The notes: a model not told the origin generated them from the sequence alone. Counted from the first letter of the stretch, positions 52,517 through 62,817 are shown. The stretch: DNA of 64,000 bases from Dastarcus helophoroides (GCA_028583605.1 CM053329.1:37447992-37511991), one strand, 5' to 3'. Program-made: numbers and translations.

Positions 52517-55024
52517 ACACCAATACCTCGCTTTGCGTCGTTTCGTTTTGCTTTTTTTCGAAGTTGCGTCGCTTCTTAATTAGTACTAATTTTTACTGTG
52601 CCTCGTTAGATTTTCGAGGTTGCGTTGTTTTGGGTTCGAGTCTAATTTTTCTTTTGAAATTTTTTGAAATTTTCTTTTTTTTTCCAAAAGATGGCACCAC
52701 CTTTGTTTCTAATTGCACCATGCCATCAAAACTCGGGGATTCCCTTCTAACCGAAAATCAACGCAATTTTAATACAGTTTTATTTTCACTTTGTTTTGCT
52801 AATTTTAGAGTTCAGTTTCAATTATGTAGTGTATTGTGCTTTTTGTAAGGTTTCAATTAGTGTGTTGTGCTTTTTTTAAAAGAGAATAATAAACTTTTAC
52901 GGGTTGTTTCTAGTTACAAAAAAGGTAAATATTTTTCCAATTTATTTATTGGCAGAGTTATATTATTTTTTTTACATACACTTGTAATTTTTTAAGCCAA
53001 ATGAGTGGAAAGGGCACTGCTGGTAGAATTACCAAAAATTTAAAAAAAAAAACTATCAGCTTCGAGACAAACGACGATTTGATAAGGGAGAGAAGGTCGT
53101 GGAGATAGCAAAGGCTGTTGGTCTGGGCTGCAGCAAGCTGTCAACTATTAGAGATCGAGATGAGGATAAAATAAGAGAGACTGCAAAATCTGCAACATCA
53201 TTAGATGCTAAAACGATAACCCGTACAAGGACTGCTTTGATGATCAAAATGGAGTCCTTGCTTTCTATTTGGATTGAAAATCAAGTTGCACGGAGAATAC
53301 CATTAAGTAAAATGGTAATTCAGACGAAAGCATAAAGCTTATTTGATGACATAAAAACTAAAGCAGTATCCAACGATAATGCTAGTGGTAATAATACAGA
53401 CAAGAATGAAACATTTGAAGCTAGTCAGGGCTGGTTCGAGAGATTCAAGGTTCGAGCAAATCTGCACAGCATTGCTCTTAAAGGCGAAGCAGCTACCGCT
53501 GATTTAATTGCGGCAGAACGCTACCCGACAGAGTTAAAAGCATTAATTCATGAAGGTGGCTATGATCCGAAACAAGTCTTTAATGTTGACGAGTCTAGGA
53601 TATTTTGGAAACGTCTACCTAACAGAACTTTCATATCTAAAACAGAAAAATATGCGCCAGGATTTAAAGCTAGCAAGGCTAGACTGGCTCTTCTTCTTGG
53701 TGATAATGCAAATGGTGATTTCAAATTTAAACCATTTCTCATTTATCAATCAGAAAATCCAAGAGCTATAAAAGGTTGTTCAAAGAATCTGCTTCCTGTC
53801 CACTGGCGAGCAAACAAAAAAGCATGGATGACAACATCATTATTTCAAAACTGGGTTTCAACTTGTGCTATTCCAGAAATTAAAGCTTATTGCAACAAGG
53901 AAAACTTAAACTTCAAGGCTTCGGTCCTAGTAGACAATGCTCCTGGCCATCCAGTTTACGTTGAGTTGTCAGAAAACGTGAATTTGTATTTAATAATAAT
54001 AATAATACGACACCAGTTATTCAGCCGATGGATCAGGGAGTAATATCAACTTTTAAAAGTTATTACCTTCCACGAACATTTAAACTTCTTTTAAGTGAGA
54101 TTGATTGACAAGATAAGTCTACCATGCTAGAGTTTTGGAAAAATTCAACATTATGAAAGCCATAGAAATTATTTCCGATTCGTGGGAGGAGATTAAACCA
54201 TCTTGCATGAATGGTGTTTGGCGCAAAATATGGCCTGAATGCGTTCACCGAATATGCGCTGCAGAAGTTGATGCTACACCAGCTGTTCGTCATGAAATTT
54301 CTAATTTAGCTAGAGAGTCTAATTTTGAAGGTATGGAGGAGACTGACATAAATGAATTGCTAACCTCGCACAACCAAGAATTCTCTAATGAAGAACTATT
54401 GCAACTGGAATTACAATTTGCTAATGAAGAAGATGACAGAGACCGTTCAATAGAAGTCTCCGAAGAACAAAATTTAACCTCCAAACAAATTTCCAAAGCG
54501 ATGTGTTTGATTGACGAAGATATGGAGATTTTTTTAAAAAACGATCCTGACAGCGAAAGGAGTTTTAAAGTGCACCAGGCGGTAGCTACGAATATCAATT
54601 GCTACAAGGAAATTTATTTTACGTTGCAAAAAAAACTTGTTCAGCAAACATTGGACCAATTTTTTGTGAAAGAAAGCCGACTTACGACAACAGCCACTAT
54701 GGACTCATCAGACAGTGATTAATTTTAATTTTGTTTTTCATAAATTAATTGAATGGTTTATTTTGTTTTAATTGAATACGTTTTTTTTTGCTTTTTGTAT
54801 GTATGTAATAAAATTTTATATTATTTTTGTTTTTTAAATGTTTACTTTGTTCAATTTTCTTTTTAAAAAGTAGTATTTTCGTAACCCTGGAACCTATCTT
54901 CGATCTTTACATAGTTTTCTATAGAAAATCTTAATTTACTTTGAGTCGTTTCAATTTGAGTCGTTTCAATTTGCGTCGTGTTTTTTTAGAACGTAACCCC
55001 GACGCAAAGTGAGGTATTGGTGTA
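52516..55024 (+). mobile_element. Tigger-like transposon, copy 2
   Basis: The element 52518-55022 (2,505 bp) is flanked by TA at 52516-52517 and 55023-55024. Ends are CACCAATACCTCGCTTTGCG and CGCAAAGTGAGGTATTGGTG. Its sequence is very close to copy 1 but in inverted orientation 4.7 kb away. The host repeat on both sides fits together when the element and one TA are removed, which confirms the boundaries. Confidence 0.95.
53001..54722 (+). pseudogene. Tigger/CENP-B-like transposase, copy 2 (broken)
   Basis: Starts MSGKGTAGRITKN at 53001. A 13-bp deletion relative to copy 1 near 53067 shifts the frame before the psq HTH (VEIAKAVGLGCSKLSTIRDR). A TAA at 53333-53335 replaces a Lys codon. The next 650 bp are open and contain the CENP-B domain and the DDE domain (KQVFNVDESRIFWKRL, SVLVDNAPGHPVYV). 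The ATA microsatellite at about 53990-54008 shifts the frame exactly as in copy 1. TGA at 54106-54108 and a one-base loss near 54143 follow. The final frame 54135-54722 encodes the acidic tail ending TMDSSDSD. The first DE motif reads DES where copy 1 reads DET. Inactive. Confidence 0.93.
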
Positions 55025-55060
55025 TTTGAAATAAAGAGCTATAATGGTGGTGGAACGGAC

Positions 55061-55155
55061 TGGTCCTTGGTTATCTTCAAAAATTAAAATACAAATCTTG
55101 TTCCCCTGAAATCAAGATCTTTCTTGGTTTCAGGGGACAAGATTTGTGTTTCAAA
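55061..55155 (+). mobile_element. Family 3 inverted-repeat element, copy f (core deleted)
   Basis: TGGTCCTTGGTTATCTTC, AAAATTAAAATACAAATC and CCCCTGAAATCAAG face TCTTTCTTGGTTTCAGG and ACAAGATTTGTGTTTC. The arms are almost in contact: the hammerhead-like centre has been lost. It interrupts the 30-bp minisatellite. Confidence 0.8.
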
Positions 55156-55679
55156 TAGAGAGCTTAAAAAATTACTGCTTTATTGTAAGCTATCTGTTTT
55201 CGACCTGGGGAATAAAAAGAAATATTTCTCGATGGTTCTTTTATGGTTATTTCATGAAGTGAACTAGCTATTACCAGCCACTTCGTCATCAACTTATCAA
55301 TAACTGTAATGCAACGAATGGACATTTGAAATTTTAAATTTAAATAGAATTTCAAATTAATTATCAGTTCAAATTGTGAGGTGGTAATGTAATATTACTG
55401 AAATTGGTAATAGGGATGCCTACTTTTATGGTAATAGTTTGAGGATCTAAGAAGAGAGGCCGCTGTCAAAATAAAAATCAGAGTTTGCACTCTTACCTCT
55501 CTCTATGATTTTACATCATGTAAATGCTTATGAAGTTTATTTAAACTGTCTGGATTTAAGTTTGAGGATAAAAAATATTCCGCATCGGTAAGGATAATGT
55601 CTACACCAATTTTCGTCAACATCCGTTCAGTAATTGAGCTGTGAAAAGCGAACAAACAAGCAGACAATATTTCGCCTCT
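55156..55679. other. Gene-free spacer
   Basis: Unique AT-rich sequence. I looked for a downstream exon of gene B here and found no convincing acceptor or coding block. Confidence 0.3.
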
Positions 55680-58600
55680 TCTCGAAAGTATTTGACTTTT
55701 TTTGAAATTTTTCGATTCTTCTTAAAATTTGTCGTGTCTTCTTAAAAGTCCTCAACTGTTCTCAAAATTCTGCAACTCTCCTTCGAAATTTTACGACTCT
55801 TCTCTAAATTCTTTGATTTTTCTCGAAATTTTTCGACTCTTGTTAAAATTTTACGACTGTTCTCGAAATTTTTCGACTCCTGTTAAAATTCTGCGACTCT
55901 TCTCGAAATTCTTTGTCTCTTTTCAAAATTCTTTGACTTATTTCGAAATTTGTCGTCTCTTCTCAAAATTCCTCAACTCTTCTCAAAATTCTTCAACCCT
56001 CCTCGAAATTCTACGGCTCTTCTTGAGATTTTTTGACTTTTTTCGAAATTTATAGACTTTTCTCGAAATTCTTCTTCTCTTCTCAAAATTTTTCAACTTT
56101 CCTCGAAACTTTACAACTCCTCTTAAAATATTTTGGTTTTTCTCGCAATTTTTCGACTCTTCTCGAAATTCTTCTTCTCTTTTCAAAATTTTTCAACTTT
56201 CCTCGAAACTTTACAACTTCTCTTAAAATATTTTGGCTTTTCTCGCAATTTTTCGACTCTTCTCGAAATTTTTCGACTCTTCGCAAAATTCTTCAACTCT
56301 CCTAGAAATGTTATGACTTTTTTCAAAATGTTTTGACATTTCTCGAAATTTTTCATCTCTTCTCGAAATTCTTTGACTCTCCCCGAAATTCTTTGTCTTT
56401 TTTCGAAATTTTCCTCTTCTTCTCTAAATTTGTCATCTCTTCTCGAAATTTTTCGACTCTTCTCCAAATTCTTCAACTCTCCTCAAAATTTTACGACTCT
56501 TCTCGGAATTGTTAGACTTTTCTCGAAATTTTTCAACTCTTCTCGAAATTCTTCGACTTTTCTCGAATTTCTTCGACTCTTCTCAAAATTATTTGACTCT
56601 TTTCGAAAATCTTAAACTTTTCTCAAAAGTCGTCGCTTCTCAAATTTCTTAAGTCTTTTCTCGCCTCGAAATTTTACGGCTCTTCTCAAAATTCTTTGAC
56701 TTTTTTCTAAATTCTTCAACTTTCCCCGAAATTTGTCCTCTCTTCTCGAAATTCCTTGACGCTTTTTAAAATTCTTTAACTCTAGTCAGAAATGTTATGA
56801 CTTTTTTCAAAATGTTTTGACATTTCTCGAAATTTTTCATCTCTTCTCGAAATTCTTTGACTCTCCCCGAAATTCTTTGTCTTTTTTCGAAATTTTCCTA
56901 TTCTTCTCTAAATTTGTCGTCTCTTCTCGAAATTTTTCGAATCTTCTCCAAATTCTTCAACTCTCCTCAAAATTTTACGACTCTTCTCGGAATTGTTTGA
57001 CTTTTCTCGAAATTTTTCAACTCTTCTTGAAATTCTTCGACTTTTCTCGAATTTCTTCGACTCTTCTCAAAATTATTTGACTCTTTTCGAAAATCTTAAA
57101 CTTTTCTCAAAAGTCGTCTCTTCTCAAATTTCTTAAGTCTTTTCTCGCCTCGAAATTTTACGGCTCTTCTCAAAATTCTTTGACTTTTTTCTAAATTCTT
57201 CAACTTTCCCCGAAATTTGTCCTCTCTTCTCGAAATTCCTTGACGCTTTTTAAAATTCTTTAACTCTAGTCAGAAATGTTATGACTTTTTTCAAAATGTT
57301 TTGACATTTCTCGAAATTTTTCATCTCTTCTCGAAATTCTTTGACTCTCCCCGAAATTCTTTGTCTTTTTTCGAAATTTTCCTATTCTTCTCTAAATTTG
57401 TCGTCTCTTCTCGAAATTTTTCGACTCTTCTCCAAATTCTTCAACTCTCCTCAAAATTTTACGACTCTTCTCGGAATTGTTAGACTTTTCTCGAAATTTT
57501 TCAACTCTTCTCGAAATTCTTCGACTTTTCTCGAATTTCTTCGACTCTTCTCAAAATTATTTGACTCTTTTCGAAAATCTTAAACTTTTCTCAAAAGTCG
57601 TCGCTTCTCAAATTTCTTAAGTCTTTTCTCGCCTCGAAATTTTACGGCTCTTCTCAAAATTCTTTGACTTTTTTCTAAATTCTTCAACTTTCCCCGAAAT
57701 TTGTCCTCTCTTCTCGAAATTCCTTGACGCTTTTTAAAATTCTTTAACTCTAGTCAGAAATGTTATGACTTTTTTCAAAATGTTTTGACATTTCTCGAAA
57801 TTTTTCATCTCTTCTCGAAATTCTTTGACTCTCCCCGAAATTCTTTGTCTTTTTTCGAAATTTTCCTATTCTTCTCTAAATTTGTCGTCTCTTCTCGAAA
57901 TTTTTCGAATCTTCTTCAAATTCTTCAACTCTCCTCAAAATTTTACGACTCTTCTCGGAATTGTTTGACTTTTCTCGAAATTTTTCAACTCTTCTCGAAA
58001 TTCTTCGACTTTTCTCGAATTTCTTCGACTCTTCTCAAAATTATTTGACTCTTTTCGAAAATCTTAAACTTTTCTCAAAAGTCGTCTCTTCTCAAATTTC
58101 TTAAGTCTTTTCTCGCCTCGAAATTTTACGGCTCTTCTCAAAATTCTTTGACTTTTTTCTAAATTCTTCAACTTTCCCCGAAATTTGTCCTCTCTTCTCG
58201 AAATTCCTTGACGCTGTTTAAAATTCTTTAACTCTAGTCAAAATTTCACGTCTATTCTTGTAATATTTTGATTTTTCTCAAAATTTTTCGACTTTTTCTC
58301 GAAATTCTTCGACTTGTTCTCAAAATTCTTCACCTCTTCTAGAGATTTTTGCTTTGCTAAATGTTTTGACTTTTCTCGAAATTTTTTATCTCTTCCCGAA
58401 ATTCTTCGACTCTTCCCGAAATTCTTTGTCTCTTTTCATAATTTTCCTATTCTTCTCGAAATTTGTCATCTCTTCTCGAAATTTCTCGACTCTTCTCCAA
58501 ATTCTGCAACTATCCTCGAAATTTTACGACTTTTTCTCGTAATTGTTTGACTTTTCTGGAAATTTCTCGACTCTTCTCAAAATTCTTCCACTTTTCTCGA

Positions 58601-59255
58601 ATTTCTTCGACTCTTCTCAAAATTCTTCGATTTTTCTCGAATTTCTTCGACTCTTTTCAAAATTATTTGACTCTTTTCGAAAATTTTAGACTTTTCTCAA
58701 AAGTCATCTCTTTTCGAATTCCTCGAGTCTTTTCTCGCCTCGAAATTTTACGGCTCTTCTCAAAATTCTTTGAATTTTTTCTAAATCCTTCAAATCTCCT
58801 CGAAATTTTACGACTCTTTCCGAAATTGTTTAACTTGTCTCGAAATTCTTTAACTCTTTTCGAAATTCTGCGACTATTCTCAAAATTCTTTGACTCTTTT
58901 CGAAATTTTACGTTTCTTCTTGAAATGTGTCGTATCTTTTCGAAATTTCTAGACTATTCTCAAAATTCTTCAACTCTCATCTAAATTTTTCGACTCTTCT
59001 CGAAATTCTTCGACTCTTCTCGAAATTCTTCGACTCTTCTCGAAATCTGCGACTCTTCAAAATTCTTTGATTCTTTTCGAAATTTTCCGTTCCTTTTTAA
59101 AACTTGTCGTATCTTCCCGAAATTCCTCGACTCTTTTCAAAATTCTTCAACTCTCCTCGCAATTTTACGACTCTTCTTGAAATTCTCTGACTTTTCTCAA
59201 AATTTTTGACTGTTTTCGAAATTCTTCTACTGTTCTCGAAATTTTTCGACTCTAT
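55680..59255 (+). repeat. 20-bp satellite (TTCTCGAAATTCTTCGACTC)
   Basis: About 3.6 kb of head-to-tail units close to TTCTCGAAATTCTTCGACTC, with variants of 19-22 bp. Because 20 is not a multiple of three, each open frame repeats every 60 nt, giving 20-residue peptide repeats (for example, FSKFFDSSRNSSTLLEILRL) on both strands. These are not genes. Confidence 0.97.
56300..58240 (+). repeat. 484-bp higher-order repeat, four copies
   Basis: The same variant series of 20-bp units recurs with a period of exactly 484 bp. The block TTTTGACATTTCTCGAAATT appears at about 56331, 56815, 57299 and 57783. Copies are nearly identical, differing at a few positions (for example, TCGACTC versus TCGAATC). 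This implies recent amplification of a 24-unit block inside an older array. Confidence 0.95.
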
Positions 59256-59678
59256 TGTCAAAATGTCGAATTTAAGCTAGAACTCAAGTTTTTGATCCCA
59301 ATTTCGTAATTTAAACCCTTTTCTCAAAATTTCGAATATACACCAGAAAAGTTAGGTTTTCTTTTTTTTGGAACTTATGAGTTGAAGCTAAAAAATTGAA
59401 TTTTTAATTGATGTTTTTTTTACATATTTGGACTGTAATTTCGAAAGTTAAACATTTTATTTCAAAATTTAAAGAACAGTTTTATAAATTATCGATTTTT
59501 TGTAGACACTTTCGCATTTATTTATTAGTGAGGATAGTTGTGCATATTTATATATAAACTAATCATGCCAGACCCATAGAAATATTTATTTCTATTTCAT
59601 TCGTATCATCCTTCCACGGCGAGTCATTAGTGCTCTGAAGGCCGCGTAGCTGCTTCAATTTATTTTGGTGGAACGGAT
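59256..59678. other. Gene-free spacer
   Basis: AT-rich tail of the satellite followed by unique sequence; nothing further recognised. Confidence 0.3.
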
Positions 59679-59845
59679 TGGTCCTTGGTTGTCTTCAAAA
59701 TTGAAATACAAATCCTGTCCCCTGAAACCATATCTTGGCTATCGAAACGTGTTAAGAGCAACCTTTGTTGTGTTTTTTAATCTTTCTTAGGTTCAGGGGA
59801 CAAGATCTGTATTTCAATTTTTGAAGATGACTAAGGATCAGCCCG
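59679..59845 (+). mobile_element. Inverted-repeat element with hammerhead-like core (family 3), copy g
   Basis: TGGTCCTTGGTTGTCTTC and AATCCTGTCCCCTGAAACC face CTTAGGTTCAGGGGACAAG and ATTTCAATTTTTGAAG. The core keeps TTGGCTATCGAAACGTGTT but the CTGAAGA block is deleted together with half of stem II. Like copy f, the left end is preceded by GGTGGAACGGA, so that may belong to the element. Confidence 0.78.
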
Positions 59846-61011
59846 TCAGTCAATTTTTTTGACAATAAAAATCTTTCTAGCACACTAATACACTAGTACA
59901 GGAGCCACATTTTAAAATTTGATTCCTTCTAATTTTAAACCTGGTATCTTGATCTGTTACAATTCTTAGCTGAATTTTTAGAACTTTTGGTAAATTTTTC
60001 AAGTATTTACCACTTTGGACCATTCTCCTTGATTTCTTCAAACTTCAAATGCCTCATCTTGCTAATTTAAGCCCTAAGTGAGCTATCTTTAAAGCTCTGA
60101 GTAAATTTCCTTCAAATGTTTGACAGTTCAGATGATTCTTCTTAAATTCTTAGAATATTAACATTCTTTAATTATTTAGAGCTCCAGATAGGTTTTGTTC
60201 AGATTTTAGCGCCCTCTTTGAACTTTTAACGCCTGGCGGGATTCTTCCTGGTTTTTCTGGAGCTTTAAATCCATTTCTTTGACAGTTTGGAACTCCAATT
60301 GATTTTTCTTAGCTTAGCAAGAAATCTAAAAAAACACTCGTCAGTTCAGAGCTCTAGTTACGCTTCCTTTGAAAACTCTGTATTTTCTTAGGAACTTGAC
60401 GCTCGAAATGCGCTTCTAGTTTCATTTCCTTGGAAGTTTAGAAATTCAGGGTAAATTTCGTATGAATTTAAGTTGAAAATAGATCTTAACAAAATTTCTC
60501 GTGTTTATAAACAACAGACTCGCGAAAAATACTTTACTAAAACATAAATATATTATGTAAGCAAAGAAAAATCTTTGCTTATTTAGTTGGATAAGTTCAT
60601 AATACTTATTAATCATTTTGTTAATACTTTTCAAACAAAAATCACTGTGAGCGAACAGTTTAGCAAATCTTTCTCATGTTGCGAATTGTTTGTGTGCTTC
60701 AGTTACTAAAACAATTTACGTGGAAAGTCGACCAAGTTTCAAGGTTAAAGTAAAGATAAGCCATAAATCCGTTACATATTTCATAATTATTTCATTGACA
60801 ATAAACTCCTATGAGAATTCGATAGTTAGATGTTATCAATATTTAATTGGTGCGCTTATGTCATCGTTATTTTTACTTTAAACTACAGTTTTCTACTGAT
60901 TTTTTTTTAATTTTAGTTTCTTCAAATCGTTTTTGTTTATATTATTATATTTATTCATAAGATTGTAAAGAGAATACGACCTAAGTAGCGATAAGGGAGC
61001 CCTCAATCGGC
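59846..61011. repeat. Decayed AT-rich minisatellite, then unique spacer
   Basis: 59900-60480 has the TTTAGAGCTC / AAATTTAAAGC style of the 6.5-8.8 kb region. 60480-61011 is AT-rich with no supported gene; the open frames at 60446-60634 and 60690-60881 have no signature. Confidence 0.4.
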
Positions 61012-61088
61012 AAGGAGTATACTGACAAACGACCCATTAAATGTTCTGTCATTAAACAGTTAAACGAGCTTAAAATTGAAAATATGTA

Positions 61089-61149
61089 CAATCGCAACCA
61101 TAGACTAGTTTCGGCCTTCCTTGGCCTCATCAGCATAGTACGGTGATTG
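61089..61149 (-). ncRNA. Hammerhead ribozyme motif 2 of the 61-kb element
   Basis: Minus strand: CAATC outer strand, GTACTATG, CTGATGA, stem II GGCC-AAGGAA-GGCC, GAAA, stem III AC-TA-GT, cleavage-position C (complement of 61103), TATGGT, then GATTG. Stem I has six pairs including two G-U pairs, an internal loop, then GATTG/CAATC. The core is fully consensus, and the sequence differs from motif 1 at one stem I position. Confidence 0.88.
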
Positions 61150-61290
61150 TATACACTTCCAACTTAAAACCGTTAGTCAGTCGTGTAAGTAGCCAAGAGA
61201 GTAAACCTCTATCGGGTGACTCGTAACTAACTTTTAACTGTTTATTACGCAAACATTTTTGCTACATGCTAATTGAAGCATTCTTCTCTG

Positions 61291-61918
61291 CTGAGATAAT
61301 AAGCCTTGTATATACGAATATATACAAGTTTATTACGATGCAACTGAAATCTAATTTCATTAGAATCTAATGAAAACTAGACTGCAATTGCAAAGTTCAC
61401 GTAGATGAGGCAAAGCTTGTATCACGGGTTGCATCGCAACATCCATAGGTACAAACGTCCTCGACGTGACTTTACTTTCATCTAGTTTTGACAAACAACC
61501 AATTAAATGTTCTGTAATTAAACAGTTAAACGTGCTTAAAATTGAAAATATGTACAATCGCAACCATAGACTAGTTTCGGCCTTCCTTGGCCTCATCAGC
61601 ATGGTACGGTGATTGTATACACTTCCAACTTAAAGCCGTTAGTCAGTCGTATAAGTATCCAAGAGAGTAAACCTCTATCTGGTGACTTGTAACTGACTTT
61701 TAACTGTTGGTCGTTTGTCAAAACTAGATGAAAGTAAAGTCACGCCGAGGACGTTTGTATCTATGGATGTTGCGATGCAACCCGTGATACAAGCTTTGCT
61801 TCATCTACGTGAACTTTGCAATTGCAGTCTAGTTTTCATTAGATTCTAATGAAATTAGAGTTCAATTGCATCGTAATAAAGTTGTATATATTCGTATATA
61901 CAAGGCTTATTATCTCAG
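61291..61918. repeat. 628-bp palindrome with 210-bp arms
   Basis: Arm 61291-61500 (CTGAGATAATAAGCCTTG ... TTTTGACAAACAACC) and arm 61709-61918 are reverse complements with over 95 percent identity by eye. The 208-bp loop contains hammerhead motif 1. The arm is also present once at 4770-4975. Confidence 0.92.
61555..61615 (-). ncRNA. Hammerhead ribozyme motif 1 of the 61-kb element
   Basis: Minus strand: CAATC (61615-61611), ACCATG as stem I 3' strand, CTGATGA (61599-61593), stem II GGCC-AAGGAA-GGCC (61592-61579) and GAAA (61578-61575). A two-base-pair stem III formed by ACTAGT follows, then cleavage-position C at 61569 (triplet GUC), stem I 5' strand TATGGT (61568-61563) and GATTG (61559-61555). 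Cleavage here and in motif 2 would release a 466-nt RNA. Confidence 0.9.
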
Positions 61919-61943
61919 AAGGAGTATACTAACACTTCAAATT

Positions 61944-62817
61944 AAAGGTAGTACTGTCGGTTTTAAAAAAACCATTCAGAATTTAATTAAATGTGGCAGA
62001 TTGGTAGATTATAGCAAGATAATAATTCAGTTAAATTTTCGAAGAGCTACAGAAAACGAATAATAAGTTATTGACATTCGAAATTTCCGGCAAGAAACCA
62101 GAGATTTTATCATATTTCACAAAAAGTACCGTTCAGATTTCAGTAAAAAGGGAGAAAATAATGAAAAATAATACACAAAGCATTATTTATTTGGAATTAC
62201 AGCGTTAGAGTGTGAGAGAAGTAATTGGCGAATAAATATAAAAAAATTATGTTTTATGGTAATTTTCTCATAATTTATTAGATATGGCAACGTCCTTTTT
62301 ATGCAAAGAATTAGATGACCATCGACGACCCTCCATCGAATGAATCACCGTTGTTTACATCCGTTTTAAGGTTATGTGACAAACTTTTTAAGATTGCCCG
62401 TTAATTAATTTGCTAATTCTGTCTACTCTATCTTATTACCGCTTGTTTTATTAAGTAAATCTTTTATTTTTTTAATAAAATGTATCTTTATAGTGACAAA
62501 ATAGTTTGACGATGATATTGTTCGGTCATAGAAATTTCTTTAGTGTTTTATTTCATCGTGACGTTGTTTAATCTAAATACTAATCGGGTGTATCACCCGC
62601 CGAGGCGGGTGGGTCACTATCTCTAAGTGAAACACTATCTTCGAGTGGAACACTATCTATAAGCGGATCATTGTGACAAAATAGTTTGACGATGATATTG
62701 TTCGGTCATAGAAATTCATTTAGTGTTTTATTTCATCGTGACGTTGTTTAATCTAAATACTACGTTAATCAAAATTTTGATGTGGTTTTGACTCTAGCAG
62801 TATCGACAGTACTACCT
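61944..62817. mobile_element. Possible TIR-bounded segment
   Basis: AAGGTAGTACTGTCG at about 61948 and its exact complement CGACAGTACTACCTT at about 62803 bound about 870 bp. No transposase is recognised inside, and the flanks do not give a clear target duplication, so this is a tentative non-autonomous DNA transposon. Confidence 0.4.
62493..62762 (+). repeat. 90-bp direct repeats 180 bp apart
   Basis: GTGACAAAATAGTTTGACG to TTTAATCTAAATACT occurs at 62493-62582 and 62673-62762, almost identical. Between them are the palindrome ACCCGCCGAGGCGGGT and three units of about 19 bp (CACTATCTCTAAGTGAAA, CACTATCTTCGAGTGGAA, CACTATCTATAAGCGGAT). This looks like one and a half units of a 180-bp tandem repeat. 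Confidence 0.88.

Larger units (their letters stand above)
61012..61930 (-). mobile_element. Composite hammerhead retroelement (family 1), 12-bp target duplication
   Basis: The insert 61024-61918 lies between direct repeats AAGGAGTATACT at 61012-61023 and 61919-61930. It begins GACAAACGACC and ends TTATTATCTCAG. A block of about 217 bp containing a hammerhead occurs twice in direct orientation (61024-61240 and 61489-61705, offset 466 bp). A 210-bp arm occurs twice in inverted orientation (61291-61500 and 61709-61918). No protein is encoded. Direct plus inverted repeated terminal sequences and hammerheads in the repeats are features of Penelope-like elements; a head-to-tail ribozyme-bounded unit is a feature of metazoan retrozymes. 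I infer membership of that group. Confidence 0.85.

Noticed and set aside
52632..52641. GGTTCGAGTC resembling a tRNA B box
   Set aside because: It lies in the Tigger copy 2 end region; no A box, acceptor stem or cloverleaf can be formed.
55729..58984. Many overlapping open frames of 60-173 residues on both strands
   Set aside because: They are translations of the 20-bp satellite, with a 20-residue period on both strands and no protein family signature.
60330..60352. CTGACGAG on the minus strand
   Set aside because: It is followed by a T-run with no stem II and no GAAA block.
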